Both the position numbers and the translations under genes were made by a program. The notes under the pieces are model-generated. The model did no database searches. It was given only the letters and a program-made list of their open reading frames with translations, and was not told the DNA's origin. Shown here piece by piece: positions 30,961-44,074 of a stretch of DNA of 64,000 bases (positions are counted from its first letter, which is position 1; each line of letters opens with the position of its first letter). This DNA is from Thalassia testudinum. Taxonomy: Eukaryota > Streptophyta > Magnoliopsida > Alismatales > Hydrocharitaceae. Location: positions 43,028,001 to 43,092,000 of the forward strand of contig JAZHRO010000039.1 in NCBI GenBank assembly GCA_037157565.1, in the 5' to 3' direction.

Positions 30961-33443
30961 TGATGAGAACTTCATCATGAATCCTAACTAGTACATTTTG
31001 ACCTAATAAATTGTACAAAAGCTCCTACATAACCTAAGGGAAGGCCTAAATCAGGAAATTATTAATCTGAGAATGAAACATTATACAAGGGGATAAAACT
31101 ATAATTTTACCATTGTAGTGCATGAACTGTATTTTTAAGGGTCTAGACACAGGTCAAGTGGACTTAATAAGAGAAAAAGTGGGAAGGTTTGGTCAGAAAA
31201 GGGTTATAACAAAATCTGGGAGTTAAGTGACATTCTGTAACCTTAAAATAAATCCACTTTAATTCACGAAGTTCTAGGCAAGATAAAAATTAACTAAATC
31301 CTCTAAAATTCATGGAAAAATATCCTCTAGGGTTTATAACCTTCAATTTAGCCCTTGGAACCTGTTTTGACCTAGATTGAGGACCATACCTAATTTTTGA
31401 CCTAATTTAGGTTTTTGTGTAAAATGTTCAGTCAAATGTGGTCAAACCTAAAATCCAACTTCACCATTGGATTCTTTAGGTCCAAATTAGGTTGATACCA
31501 AAATGTGGGCCTAAGGAAAGGTCGTCTTGACCCACTTTGCAATTTAGTCCTCAAAATTATTTTCACGCGCCGTTTTCACGCGCCTCGCGACCGGCCGACA
31601 CTTATTTAAGGACCAGCACACTCAGCCGCATCCTTCAAGCTCTATTTGGCCCGAGAATCCACTCCAATTCCTCTCCTCCCAACTCCGGCCATTCGCACAG
31701 AGCTTCCGGCAACACTCCCTCTCCTCTCTTGCCGCCCTGCCACCATACCGGTGATAGGGTTACCTCCGCCGTCTTCCACTGCACTGCGTCGTACCAGCGG
31801 GTGCCCTCCAGCCCCTCTTCCTCGTCACCATTCTCTCCCCCTGGCACCTTCATCTCCGGCGACGGTAGCACCGGCCACTCGCCACCTTCGCATCTCCTTC
31901 ACTCTGGACTCACAGCTAAGTCCCTCTCATCCTCCTCTTTATTTCCCCTCTGCCAATTTGCTATTTCAACCCCTTGATAACCGCAGACCACCACCATCTC
32001 CTCCACCTCCAGCGGATCACCGGCGAGGTGTCTCCGTCACCTCCCCACACCCATCCACCTCGCCAGATCCCTCAGAAGCATCACCTCCACCCACTGATCA
32101 TCTTACGACCCTTCATTCACCACGTCAACCACTGAAACCTTCCCCCAAACACACCCACCAGCACGCACACAGTTTGACCTAGCCACGCACTCACGGCCAC
32201 TGTCATGCCACGCCACCACTCCCATCACATTCATCGTGCTTCGGCGATACTCCCTGAACGTCCTGACGTGGTCGAGAGGCCATTTTACTGATTTTAGGTC
32301 TCCTGCCTCTGCCGCCATTGCCGTCGAGCTTGGAGCAAGCTCGTAAGCAGCTCCAAGCCCCTCCAACTCCAGGAGATGCGCCCAGGTTGCGCGGAAGACT
32401 TCCGCGCACAACTCTAGGTCTTCAATTGGCAGCGAAGACCTCGGTTGGAGCGGCTATTGCTTGCGCTTGCTGCTGCCAGGCGTGTGACAAGGAGGTGGGA
32501 ACTTTAGTCCCACCTCAGGTGTTTGTGAGCGCCCCGGGGCGCATAAATTGAAAAAGTGACTAAGGCTTATTGCCTTAGTCACACGGGGTGAGGTCCCTCT
32601 CACCCGCTCACCCGACCTCGTCTGCGACTACCCTCCACGGACCTGGCCCGACCTGTTTACCTAAACCTAGCATACCTCGCCCACCACCGCACGTCGGTGG
32701 GCTTGGTCCTGAGCGTGTTACCCGATCTGTATACCCGAACAGGCTCTGGGAGAGCGAACCCTAGAGTGAAACAGTGAGAGAGAGAGACGTGGGGAGGGTA
32801 GGGATTAGGTTTTGCTTAACTGGGTACATGTGCAGGGAAGAGGAAGCAGAAGAAAAGAAGAGCAACAGAAGAAGCAAGGAAGGAGCGACCGAGGACTTAA
32901 CCGCACCAAGGAGCTGAAGCAGGAGAAGAGGAAGAGGAGAAGCAAATTGAAGAAGAAGGAGACGCAGCTCAATAAAGAAGAAGAAGAAGCCAAGAAGACC
33001 AAGCAGGAAAAGTTGAAGAAGAAGAGAGGAAAGGAAGAAAAAGAAGAAAGAGCAGGAGCTGAAACAGAAGAAGAGGAAGAGCTGAAGCCAAAGGAGGGAG
33101 TTGCAGCGGAAGAGAAGAGAAGAAGAAAAAGCCAAGGAGAAGAAGAGCAGCAGCAGACAAAGGAAAGAAGAAGAACCCGTGCACTGTAGCAGGTGGCTAC
33201 TTAAGGCATCTGATTCCTAGAATCAGGCGTCTGAAGACAGAAAGGAGAGAAAGAAGAACAAATACGAAAGAGAGAAGAGAAGAAAAGAGAAAAAAAATTT
33301 TTATTTCCTTTCTCTAATTTGTAAAATAGTGTATTATTGTAAATTGTGATTTTCTATGCCTCTAAAATCAAGCTTGCTCCCTGAGTTCGACCTCAGAGAA
33401 TTTTAATATTCGAGTAATAAAATCAAATCAGACTGGTCTCTCA
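30961..33443 (+). repeat. Athila 5' LTR
   Basis: 2483 bp. Homologous to 50007-52767 but lacking about 290 bp present there (about 50608-50899). Its last third (about 32830-33190) is GAA/AAG-rich and leaves a 125-codon Glu/Lys/Arg-rich frame open by composition. Ends ...GGTCTCTCA. Confidence 0.85.
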
Positions 33444-33450
33444 CCAGTTT

Positions 33451-33471
33451 TTGGTGCTGTTGCCAGGGAGC
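33451..33471 (+). other. Athila primer-binding site
   Basis: TTGGTGCTGTTGCCAGGGAG follows the LTR after 7 bp. It matches the TTGGCGCCGTTGCCGGGGA-type primer site of Athila elements with a few transitions (family form from knowledge). Confidence 0.75.
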
Positions 33472-34363
33472 AACGGGCATTTTAGAAGCTTCAAAATCAC
33501 AATTTCTGATTTTATATTGACTTGATCTCTCTCTTTTGTTGTGCAGGAAAGACAGGAAAGGACAAGCAGCCGCACAACAACCACATTAGATGACAGGTAA
33601 CCTTCAACCCTCTCTCTTAAGCCCCTTACATTCTAAAGAGGAAAAGGGAAAGAAAAATCAATTTAGGGCTACCTGTCTTCTGTACTTAGTAATTCATAGA
33701 GTTGCCTGATTTTGAGTTTCAACACACTTTAATTGCATATCCACTTAAGGTAACTAGGGCTAAAATCTTCTTGCTTGAGCCCTAGTTACCCATTTCTGAG
33801 GCAACTAATTCGACCAACTAGAGCCAGCCTAGGATTCCAAGCTAGGGTTTTAGAGACAACTTCTAAACAAAGAACTGAAAATTCCAAAAGGAGGTGTGCC
33901 TAAACATTGCTTGAAAAGATCTGTTAAGAGAAACCCTAAGCAATCCGGCTCTTAATTCACTTGAACACTAAAAGAAAGGACCTAAGAAGCTCTCATAGGA
34001 ACAAGATGTGAAGTTGATCCTTTGGAACAACCAACCTTTAAATTAGGTCACTTTTGCACACAAAAAGCTTAATGTTCAAGTGAAACCCTAAGCACCTTGA
34101 TCTTAATTAAAAGTGGTAGACTTAAGAGGTCAAGGTCCCCATTCTGATCTACCTGGAATCCTAGTGACAAGAGAGGTCGGGTGGGGGAAACCCTGTAACC
34201 CGTGGGGGTACTCTACTGTGTAGGGGTCTTCGCGGGACTCACCCTCTGTGGCTACCCAGGTAATTCTCAGGTGGACGACCTTCTAATCAAGGGGTATTAG
34301 TAACGCTGGTTCACTGCTAGGTTTCATCTTTATATTTATGGTTTACAATCAGTCGTTATAGTA
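33472..34363 (+). other. Athila untranslated leader
   Basis: About 890 bp between the primer site and the inverted LTR. No ORF of note. Repeated CTAGTTACC/GAGCCCTAG-type phrases only. Confidence 0.55.
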
Positions 34364-37124
34364 TGTGACAAAACAGCTACCAGATTACTACAAGATTTTT
34401 TTACTCGGAACAAGGTTTTCTCGAGATCGAACTCAGGGAGCAACTATGTTTCTAGAAGCATAAATAAGTTCTCAATTATGTTACAAAAATGTGTGTGAGA
34501 GAGAGAGAGAGAGTTTTGTTGGCTTCTTCTTCTTCTCTCTTCTTTTTCTCTCTTTTCTTCTTCTTTTCTTCCTTGGCCGGTTCTCTTCTTCCTCTTCTTC
34601 TTCTTTCTTTCTTTATTCTTTCTTCTTTAGCTGCAGAGTCTTCTTTTCTTCTTAGCTGCTCTGCTTGCTTCTTCTCTTTTCTTCTTTTCCTTCCTTGCGG
34701 CTGTATCTTCTTTCTTTCTCTTTTCTTCTTCTCTGCTTTGGCTTCTTTTCTTTTCCTTTTCTTCTTCTTCTGGCCGCTGACTTTCCTTCTCTTCTTCTTT
34801 CTTCTTTTCTTCCTACCTTCTTCTTCTGCGGCTGTGGTGATCTCGACGTCTGATGTAGTGCTCGGACAACTTATCTTTGCCTTTGCTACAGTGCCTTCCT
34901 TCTTCTTTCTTCAGCTGCCCAGTGCGGCTTCTTCTTCTCTTCTTCTTTTCTTCCTGCACGCACACACAGAGGTCAGAGCAAAACCTACCCCTACCCCTTC
35001 CCCGCGTCTCTCTCTCTTTCAGAATCTCTCTTAGGACTGCTCTCCCAGAGCCGGGTATTCGGGTTCGGGTAGCACTCCCGGGACCAGGCCCACCGACGTG
35101 CGATGGTGGGCGAGGAGTGCGTGGTCGGGTGGTCGGATCCGACCCAGACCAGTGGGGTGTGAGCGCGGGCGAGGGCGAGCGAGCGCGTGGCGCACTGCGT
35201 GTGGGTGAGGGGGACTTGACCCCTGTGTATCGAAGGCAGTAAGCCCGATACACTTTTTCAATATAAGTATGGGTGCGCGGCCGCACACTCACGAGGTGGG
35301 ACTAAAGCCCCACCTCCCGATTTTGCGCCTGTAGGCGAGGAATCCGCAGCTAATTGGAGCAGCCTGTAAGGCTTGCGACCCAGCTGCAGGTCTAGACGCC
35401 TTCACAGAGACTGTTCGCACAACCTGGGACTTGCGCCTGGGCTGGAGAATGCCTGAAGCTGCTGCAGCAGGTCGATAATGGCGGCGAGAGGGTGCGAACC
35501 TAAAAACACAGTGACGGCCTCTCGGCTAAGTCAGAAAACGTGGAAAGCTTCGCCGGAGTGTGGCGAAGCCTGTGCGGTGGTTAGCGAGGCGCGGGAGTAA
35601 GTGTGGAGGCCAACCTAGGTTAGATTGTGGAAGGGAAGATGGGTTTGTTCGGGGGGTGGTTGGGCGGTTCTTGGCAGTGGATGGAGAGGGGGGATCGGTT
35701 GAGTGGAGTCTGGGGGAGTCTCTGGGCTGGTTGGCGAGGGGTGAAGAGGTTTGTGGACGTGGGATGGACTCACCGGAGAGGGTGATCGGCTGTGGGGAAG
35801 ATGGAGTTGGGCAGCGGCAGTCGGGTGGTCGAAATAACGAATTGGAAGAGGGAAAATACAAGGGAGAGAGAGCAGAAACTATTTACCTATTTACTCGACG
35901 AAGGGGGAGGGAGGAGCATCCGGCTCATGCCAGCCGGAGTTGAAGACGAAGACGCCCTGGAGGAGGGTATCGGCGACGAGGAAGCAGTTGGAGGGCGCCA
36001 GCGGGTACAGCCTAGCGCGGACGACAGGGCAGAGTAAACCCTGCTGCAGGTAAGGCAGCAGAGCGACGAGGAGGAGGAGGAGAAGATCGCCGGAAGCTTT
36101 GGGCGCTCTGACCGGAGGGGAAAGGGATGAAAAGGGGGGTGTTTCTTCGCCAGAGAAAAGCTTGAAGGAGTCCGCAAGGGCTACAGCTCCTTATAAAGGT
36201 CTTGGTGCGAAGAGAGGACCGAGGTGGCGTCGTGCCAGCCTCACCGGAGGATGGACGGAAAGGATACCCATGTTTTTCGTGCGTTCGCACGGAAGGCATG
36301 GGTGATGGCAGAGGTTATGGGCGAGTCCCTGCGACAGAGGACGTTGCAGGGAACCCCCCGTCTGTTCTAGAGGACGGCTGCCCTACCCTGCGTGGCGCCA
36401 TCCTCCGCGCAAGGTCGCCGGAGGCATGGTGCTGCACAGAAGTGGTAGGGAGGGCCGTTCTGCAAAGAACAATGAGAAGTTGGGGGCCTAAATGCAAGGG
36501 TTTCAAAAGATAAGGGTCAAAAAGTAAATAAAGAGGACCAAATTGTAAAGTCGGTCAAGGAGGTCTTTTCCTAGGCTCAAGTTTTTATACCAGAATAATT
36601 TGAACCTAAGGATTTTAATGGTAAATTTTAATTCTAGGTTGGACCATGTTTGATTAGTCAATTTACGTAAAAACCCAAATTAAGTCATTAATTGGGTATG
36701 GTTCTCATTTTAGGTCAAAATAGGTTTCGAGGGTCAAATTGAAGGTTCTAAACCCTAGGGAATATTTTTCTATGACTTTTAGAGGATTTAGTTGATTTTT
36801 ATCCTTCCTTGAACCTCGTGAATTGAAGTGGGTTTGTTTTTAGGGTTACAGAATGTCATTTAATTCCTAGAAGTTGCTATAACCCTTTTTAGATCAGATC
36901 AACCTACTTCCCTCATTGTTAAGCTTGTTTGACCTGTGTTTGGACCCTTAATTATCCTGTTAGCATATTGCATTGGTGAAATTGCAGTTTTACCCCTTAT
37001 GATTTGTTTTATCCTTTAACTCAGAATTCTCTGAGTTAAGCCTCTCTTTGAGTTTTGTATGAGCTTTTTCACACATATTTGGATTAGATTGTGCTAGTTA
37101 GGGTTTATGATGAGGTTCTCATCA
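34364..37124 (-). mobile_element. Solo LTR of a related Athila family, reverse orientation
   Basis: Its reverse complement begins TGATGAGAACCTCATCATAA and follows the 30961 LTR through several conserved phrases (for example ATGACATTCTGTAACCCTAA and CTAGGGTTTAGAACCTTC). The other end carries the CTCAGGGAGCAA motif near 34433. No primer site or coding sequence belongs to it. Boundary pentamers AGTAT and GGTAT are a near match, so ends are good to a few bases. The CT-rich block 34515-34830 is the complement of the GAA-rich LTR segment. Confidence 0.75.
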
Positions 37125-37219
37125 GGTATCATCCGCCCCGAACCTCTATAGTCACCCAACATACTTTGGGTGTCTTGATTGGGTCCAACACATTCTAACC
37201 TCATCAAGTCCATCAGTGC

Positions 37220-38750
37220 ATGTTTGGTAGGAGGTCCTTGAAACCTCCTCTAGAAATCCACTCTTCCCGAGGCCAAGCCTCGGCACCCTTGTCTGTGCAA
37301 CAACCACTCCACATAGACCTCTCTTCCGATTTTGAACCTAGTTCCCCTTCTTCTTCCATCATGGCTCGGCCTGTTGAAGAAGAGAATAATCTTAAGCACC
37401 AGCTCCAGCGTCTTAATGACCTCTTCCAGAATTTCATGAACCCACCGCAGCATCCCATGATGCGAGATCACTATAATCCCGTTGCGGTGGCAATTGAGCC
37501 TCGAGTCAGAATCCCGACTGGAGGACCTGATTTTGAATTGAAGCCCAATATGATTCATGTCATACCTAAATTCTATGGGCTTAACTCTGAAGATCCCTTC
37601 CAGCATATCAAACAGCTTAAGCATCTGGCCCAGACCTTCGGGTCAGATGCACAGAATTGAGGTATCTTACTCATGAAGATGTTCTCTTTCTCTCTTATGG
37701 ACAAGGCGGCTCATTAGTATCAGACATAGACCCGTCCAATTAACACTTGGGAAGAACTTCAGTCTGAGTTTTTGAAGAAGTTTTTTCCCGTTGGTCGGAC
37801 AAATGCCTTGCGCCATCAAATTACTCACTTCACACAGCAGACGAGAGAACCTCTTCATGAGGCATGGGATTGATTCCAGGATCTCCTGAGAAAGTGCCCC
37901 CATCACGGAGTTCCTAAATGGGAACAAGTCCAGTCTTTTTACCAGGGACTCCGTGAAGATATTAGATTATTCGTCAATGCAACTTGCGGAGGGAATATCA
38001 TGGGTCAACATGGAGATACCGTGTGGGAGATTCTCGAGAATATGTGCGAGAACTCCATCAACAATGACTTCATGGGATTGATCAACCGGACGAATACCTG
38101 CGCAGCGACGAATCTTAGGGGAGCACATGAGACGTAGGACCTGTCCGCATCCGTCGACTTTGAATTAATGGCCAGTCGATTGGACAAGGTCTCTATTATT
38201 GAGAAGAAGGTAGATGAGCTGACTCACCACTTGCAGCGAGCCACCTCTGCGTAGAACTCCTTCACACAACCACCTCCCGCAAAGGAAACTATGCAAAACA
38301 TCTTCCACCGATCTTCTCCTGGGATGGGCCCGTATCCACCCCCAATCTGACTCCGGGATCGGAGGGACCTCCGATCCTTTCTATTCTTGCCGGGAGAACT
38401 CTACTCCCCCATACTCTGATTTTCTTGAGGCTCCTTAGACCTGCAAGGACCTCAATGCCATCCAGAATGACCCATTTTCCAACACCTACAACCCTGGATG
38501 GTGAAACCATCCCAATTTCCAGTGGGCAGGAAATTCTCAGACCCAAAGATCACCTTATCAGCCCCATCCACAAGCCCCTCGTCCTTATCAGCCGCCTCAG
38601 CCTCGGCCCAACCCCACTCAACCATCCGGGCTAAACCAAGACCAAATGTCCCTCATCCTTCAAACTCTAGCTGACATTCAGAGAACGAATGCGGCTATCC
38701 AAAAACAGCACAAGGACGAGATCACAGAGGTCCGCAACCAACTCGCCTAG
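37220..38750 (+). pseudogene. Athila gag
   Basis: One frame from 37220 with the family's capsid features: an ELKPNMIHVIPKFYGL region at about 37535, EDPFQHIKQL at about 37590, TWEELQSEFLKKFFP at about 37748, LLRKCPHHGVPKW at about 37882 and FYQGLREDIR at about 37938. Stops at 37658 (TGA), about 37715 (TAG), 37727 (TAG) and 37871 (TGA) sit mostly where Trp or Arg is usual. A frameshift follows before 38751, where a Pro/Gln/Asn-rich linker continues in another frame. Confidence 0.85.
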
Positions 38751-40310
38751 TTGGAAAATTCTCGCCAACCGGGCACACTTCCTTCTCAACCTCTGCCTAA
38801 CCCTAACAACGTGCCGACCCAGCGGCGCGTTATGAACCCAAACTCAGGCCAAGCACACTTGATCTATCAGGCCCCTTCAGTTCCATCACTTGACGGGATG
38901 GAAGCATCAACCTCTTATGCGGGTTACCAATTGCAGCAGCCCATCTTACCAACCTCCAACCAGAACCAGGCAGGACTAAATTCTGTGACAACCCGTAGTG
39001 GTAAAGCAACCCAAGACCCACCTTACCCAGACCACTCCAAGCCTGGTAGTGACCCAAACCCTAGGATAGTTATCCAGGATGTCCCTATCCTTGTCCCAGA
39101 TCAACAACCTGGACCTATTCTAGAGGAACCAACCAAGGTTCCATTTCCCGAGGCCTTGACCAAGGGAAGGAGGACAGCTAAACCCGTGGCTCTTGAGGAG
39201 GACCTGATCAAGCTCTTTGAGCAGGTCCAAATAAACATCCCCTTGATGGATGCAATCTGCCACATACCGGCTTACGCACGATTCTTGAAAAACGTGTGTA
39301 CACCCCAGCGTAAGCCGCGAACCAAGAGTGGGAGTCCTATTGTACTATAAGAGCAAGTCGGCTCTGTGATCTTGAGTAAACTCTCACCCAAGGCAAAAGA
39401 CCCAGGCACTCCCCTGATTTCGTGTAAAATTGGTGAAACCTAATTTGATAGAGCTTTGTTAGACCTAGGTGCCTCCATAAACTTGATACCCACATCCTTG
39501 CTTAACCATCCAGAAGAATTTGAGCTTAAACCGACTGAGGTGACATTGCAGTTAGCTGATCGATCCATTAAGTCACCTAAAGGAGTTCTTGAGGATGTTA
39601 TTGTTAGGGTGCGGGATTTCTACTTTCCCGTAGATTTCATAGTTCTAGACATGGACGCACTTGAGAATCCAAAGGACACACCAATTATACTAGGGAGACC
39701 TTTTCTGGCCATTGCAAGGGTCAACATAAGTTGTGAGGATGGCCAAATAGAGCTGAAATTTAGGAATCAAACCCTTAAGATTGATATCTTTAAGGTCCAA
39801 CAAGGAATTAATTGCGGTGTGATAGAGCAAATTTGTGATATTAGAGCCGTGGTTGAAGAACTACAAATTAAGGACAACATGATTATCGCAAATCAACCAC
39901 AAGAAGATCTAAAACCGCAATTAGGAGAATCTAAACCCGATCTGGACACACCCCTAACTCCCATCCTTGTCCCTCACACCCATTCCGAACCACCCGCTGC
40001 TGCTGATAACCCCGTTTTGGAACTCAAACCCCTTCTCAACCATTTGAAAGATGTCTTTTTGGGTCCCAATCAGACACTTCCTGTGATTATAAATTTCAGA
40101 CTCACACCTGATCAGGAATCCCGTCTGATTGCTGTTCTCCAGCAACATCGCAAAGCCATTGGTTGGACTCTCGATGATTTGACTGGAATAAGTCCCTCTT
40201 ATTGCACACACCACATCTATTCCGAAGAGGGCGCACGACCTTCGCGTGAGATGCAGAGACGTCTGAACCCTAATCTGCAGGAGGTCGTGAAAAAGGAGAT
40301 CATTAAGTGA
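38751..40310 (+). pseudogene. Athila gag-pol linker and aspartic protease
   Basis: A low-complexity linker (38751-39350) ends in a stop. The protease domain is at about 39415-39790: LLDLGASINLIPTSLL (the Athila-type DLGAS form of the active site), VRDFYFPVDFIVLDM and PIILGRPFL. The frame then enters the RT N-terminus (IGWTLDDLTGISPSYCTHHI at about 40160), reaching TGA at 40308-40310. Confidence 0.88.
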
Positions 40311-41733
40311 TTAGATGCCGGGATCATCTACCCGATCTCCGACAGTTGCTGGGTAAGCCCAATCCAGGTTGTGCCTAAGAAGGTAGGGCTCACCACTATC
40401 ACGACTGAAATCGGAGAGGTCATACCTACCCGTATAGCCAACTCATGGAGAGTCTGCATAGATTACCGAAGACTCAATGCCTCCACGAAGAAGGATCATT
40501 TCCCACTACCGTTTATTAATCAGATTCTTGAAAAACTAGCGGGAAATAGATTTTTCTGCTTTTTTGACGGGTACTCCGGTTACAACCAAGTGGTGATTCA
40601 TCCAGAAGATCAAGAGAAGACCACGTTCACCTGCCCCTTTGGGACATACGCGTTCGGAAGGATGCCTTTCGGTCTCTGCAATGCACCCGCAACTTTCTAG
40701 CGGTGCATGCTTGCCATATTCTCTGCTATGGTAGGTAATTATTTGGAAGTCTTCATGGATGACTTCTCAGTTTTTGGGGCATCATTTGACGATTGCCTCC
40801 AGCACTTGGTTCATATACTCAGGCGATGCATTGACGTAAATCTGGTTCTTTCCTGGGAAAAAGAGCCACTTTATGGTGCCTGAGGGGATCATCCTGGGAC
40901 ATTTGATTTCTGAGAGGGGCATCCAAGTGGATCGAGCCAAGGTTAACCTGATTTCGAAACTTCCTATGCCTAGCTCGATTAGGGACATCCGATCTTTTCT
41001 GGGGCATGTCGATTTTTACCGTCGATTCACTCCTGATTTTTCGAAAATTGCGTGCCCCCTGACCACTCTTCTCTCCAAGGATGTACCCTTTGAAATTTCC
41101 AAGGAATGCACTCAAGCTTTTGAGATCCTTCGTGACCGAGTTACCCAAGCCCCAATCCTACAATTCCCTGATTGGTCTCAAACCTTTGAGATCATGTGCG
41201 ATGCATCTGACTTTGCTATAGGAGCAGTTCTGGGGAAAAAGATTGACGGGAAACCCGTGGTCATATACTATGCAAGCAAGACACTTGACAAAGCTCAGCG
41301 TAACTACATGGTTAAGGAGAAAGAGCTGCTAGCTGTAGTATTTGCCCTTGAAAAATTCAGGTATTATCTCCTGGGTTCCCACGTTATAATCTACTCGGAT
41401 CACAAAGCTATGAGGCATCTCCTTGCGAAGAAGGACGCGAAACCTCGATTAATCTAATGGATCTTGCTGTTGCAAGAATTTGACCTCGAGATTCGCAACA
41501 AGGCGGGAAGACAGAACGTGGTAGCTGACCACTTATCCTGCCTTCCTTCTGAGATCATCGACCCTTCTGGACCTATCACGGAGCATTTTCCTGATGAGCA
41601 CCTCTTGACTATTGGTACAAGGCTTCCATGGTCTGCTGATATAGTAAACTATTTAGCATCACATCAGATCCCGTCTGATTGGACGAAGGCCAAGAAAGAC
41701 AAATTGCGCTCCAATGCCAAGTATTACATTTAG
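40311..41733 (+). pseudogene. Athila reverse transcriptase and RNase H
   Basis: RT landmarks: DAGIIYPISDSCWVSPIQVV at about 40315, WRVCIDYRRLNA at about 40447, FDGYSGYNQV at about 40563, MPFGLCNAPATF at about 40662, and FMDDFSVFG at about 40752 with the catalytic Asp pair kept. A stop follows CNAPATF at 40698. A one-base shift falls in an A-run near 40860 and moves the frame. RNase H starts at about 41200 (CDASDFAIGAVLG), with KELLAVVFALEKFR and the ADHLSCLP terminus at about 41525. Stops at 41455 and 41731. Confidence 0.9.
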
Positions 41734-42760
41734 GAAGACCCGTACTTATTCCGCATAAGTGTTGACCAAATTATCCGGCAGTGTGTCCTGGAGGTCGAAA
41801 TCAATGACATACTCTCTTTCTGCCATGACCAGGCATGCGGTGACCATTTTTCGGGGCATAAAATTGCATCGAAAATCATCTTGTGTGGCTTTTACTGGCC
41901 CACTATATTCAAGAACGCATACAATCACTGTAAGGCATGCAATCGTTGTCAAACTTTGGGCAACATGAGCCATCGCGACATGATACTTTTACAGCCAATT
42001 CTCGTATGCGAGATTTTTGATATTTGAGGGATTGATTTTATGGGCCCTTTCCCTATCTCGAATGGCTTCGAGTACATTTTACTCGCTGTTGACTACGTGT
42101 CCAAATGGATCGAAGCCATTCCGACCTGAACAAGTGATCACAAGATCGTTGTCAAATTCATTCATCAGAATATTTTCTCACGATTCGGGATTCCTCGAGC
42201 TATCATTTCTAATGGAGGGACCCATTTCACCAACGCTCAGTTTAGGTCACTGATGACCAAATACGGGGTGTTGCACTGAGTCTCTACTCCTTATCACCCC
42301 CAGACTAATGGTCTAGCTGAGCTGTCAAACTGGGAGATCAAGAAAATCCTTCAGGTTACTATTCGACCTGATAGGAAGGACTGGTCATCCCGACTTCTGG
42401 AAGCTTTGTGGGCTTATAGGACTGCTCACAAGAGCTAATTAGGCATGTCTCCTTTTAGACTGGTGTACGGGAAGGCGTGTCACCTCCCTGTCGAACTGGA
42501 GCATAAAGCCTATTGGACAGTACGGAACTGCAACCTAGATCTTTCTAAGGCTGGAACCCACAGAAAGCTTCAGATAAGCGAGATTGATGAATTACGACTT
42601 GATGAGTATGAAAACTCGCGAATTTACAAAGAGCGGGTTAAAGCCTTTCATGACAAGCACATTTCGAGAAAGATCTTTCACCCTAGTCAGAAGGTTGTAC
42701 TCTTCGATGCCCGACTTAAATTATTCCCTGGAAAATTGCGATCCAAGTGAGTCGGACCAT
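41734..42760 (+). pseudogene. Athila integrase
   Basis: Zinc-binding His and Cys residues lie in CHDQACGDHFSGHK (about 41820) and CKACNRCQ (about 41930). The core has GIDFMGPFP (first Asp, about 42030) and, at about 42208, SNGGTHF where the family has SDGG: the second catalytic Asp is replaced by Asn. [20 protein letters not shown] (about 42288) contains the Glu. [20 protein letters not shown] follows at 42445. Stops occur at about 42026, 42128, 42278 and 42436. Inactive both by stops and by the Asp loss. Confidence 0.88.
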
Positions 42761-44069
42761 ATCTTATCCGACAGATCTTTGGAAATTGAGCCGTCAAGAT
42801 CAATCCACTCAGCCACGATTCCGAACCTTTCGTCGTGAACGGTTAGAGACTCAAACCGTTTATTGACGTGACCAATACAAATTTGGCTGAGTCATCATTT
42901 ATCCTCCATTCTCCCTGAGCTCATTGCGCCCAGCCGTTAACGTAAAACTCAGCGCTTAACGGGAGGCAGCCCGTCATTCTTTTGAAAACCTGAAACCTTT
43001 TCTAACATTTCTTTGCGCTTTAGGTTCATCCTTTAGGACAACCGACTCCACCTCAGGTACTCGTACCTGAGATTAGAAATTGTCCGCAACAATCACCTTG
43101 ACCCATCCACTCACACAATACTTGTCCTAATGCATGAGCCAAGCTAAATAAAAATCCACCTAATGTACAATGAGGACATTGCAAATCTTAGGCATGGGGG
43201 GTATGAAAGTACAATAAAAATTCATAACAAGAAAATGTTTTAACAAAAATTCACATATGTCAAAAACACCAAAAAATTAAAAAATATTTGAAAAAGAACA
43301 AAAAAAAAGGGAGGGAAGCACTTTTTGGTGAGCTTTATAAAAGGAGGAAAAGAGCAAAATACTAAAAAGGAGCACAAAATGAAAAGGAAGAGATAGTCAT
43401 TAGTAAGAAATTAAGGAATTAACTAAAGTTCTAGACCACATTAAAAGAAAAGCAAAGAGAAAGTGCTAAAGAAACACAAGAAGATTAGTAAGAATGCTAA
43501 CCTTAGGCCTTCTTGAACTATACTCTTAGTACCCATTAAGATCTAGATATTCCTCAAGAGGTTGAGGAAAATGAAAAGGTTAAGTATTAGGTTTAAGGCT
43601 TAGGGAGTATTCGGCCTCATTAACTGACCTTCGGTTTACGGGACTCGGTAACCTAAGCACCCAAATTCACACACAGTCTGGTTCAGTGAGCATAAATATC
43701 AAAATCATGCAGAAGCATTTCAAATGTTGTGAAAATGTCACCTCGATTAGGAGCGGCCAATCAACACAAGTTGATTTGGATGGGTTCCCGGCACGGAGAG
43801 GTGGGAAATTCCCCTCGAAGATGCGTAACAACATATCGTCTCCTCGGTGCTTGTCTTCTAGGATATTTACATATCCTACTAGGGGCATGTAAGCACTCTG
43901 CTGGTTTAGATTCCATGGATGGCATTATCACGAAATGTCAATTGCCAGGGTCTGAATTTGGCCACGGAACGCCATGGGCGAGATTATCTTGAAATCTCGA
44001 AAACCAGGGTTCTGCGGGTTACCATGGGCGGTGCTATCTTGAAGCATCGATTGCTAGGAACCTTTGAGG
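42761..44069 (+). other. Athila post-pol region with a short tandem repeat
   Basis: No env-like ORF is visible. Phrases usual after Athila pol occur: a CGCTTAACGGGAGGCAGCCC-like block at about 42953 and GAGGACATTGCAAATCTTAG then GCATGGGGGG at about 43170-43200. Near the end, units starting CCATGG at 43913, 43972 and 44022 form a degenerate repeat of about 50-59 bp. Confidence 0.6.
43913..44069 (+). repeat. Degenerate tandem repeat (3 units, about 50-59 bp)
   Basis: Each unit has CCATGGGCG/CCATGGATG, then a TTATCNNGAAAT-like core, then CCAGGG. The insertion of T2 follows immediately. Confidence 0.6.
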
Positions 44070-44074
44070 ATTGA

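Noticed and set aside
31537..32182. Two overlapping Pro/Ser-rich ORFs (146 and 178 codons)
   Set aside because: Lie wholly inside the Athila LTR; the counterpart at 50728-51457 is open for the same compositional reason.
34489..35034. 181-codon Leu/Phe/Ser-rich, membrane-like ORF
   Set aside because: It is the complement of the GAA-rich LTR segment, a translation of (TTC)n repeats.
42761..44069. Possible env-like gene after Athila pol
   Set aside because: No long frame, signal peptide or membrane segment; only non-coding Athila-type phrases and a short repeat.
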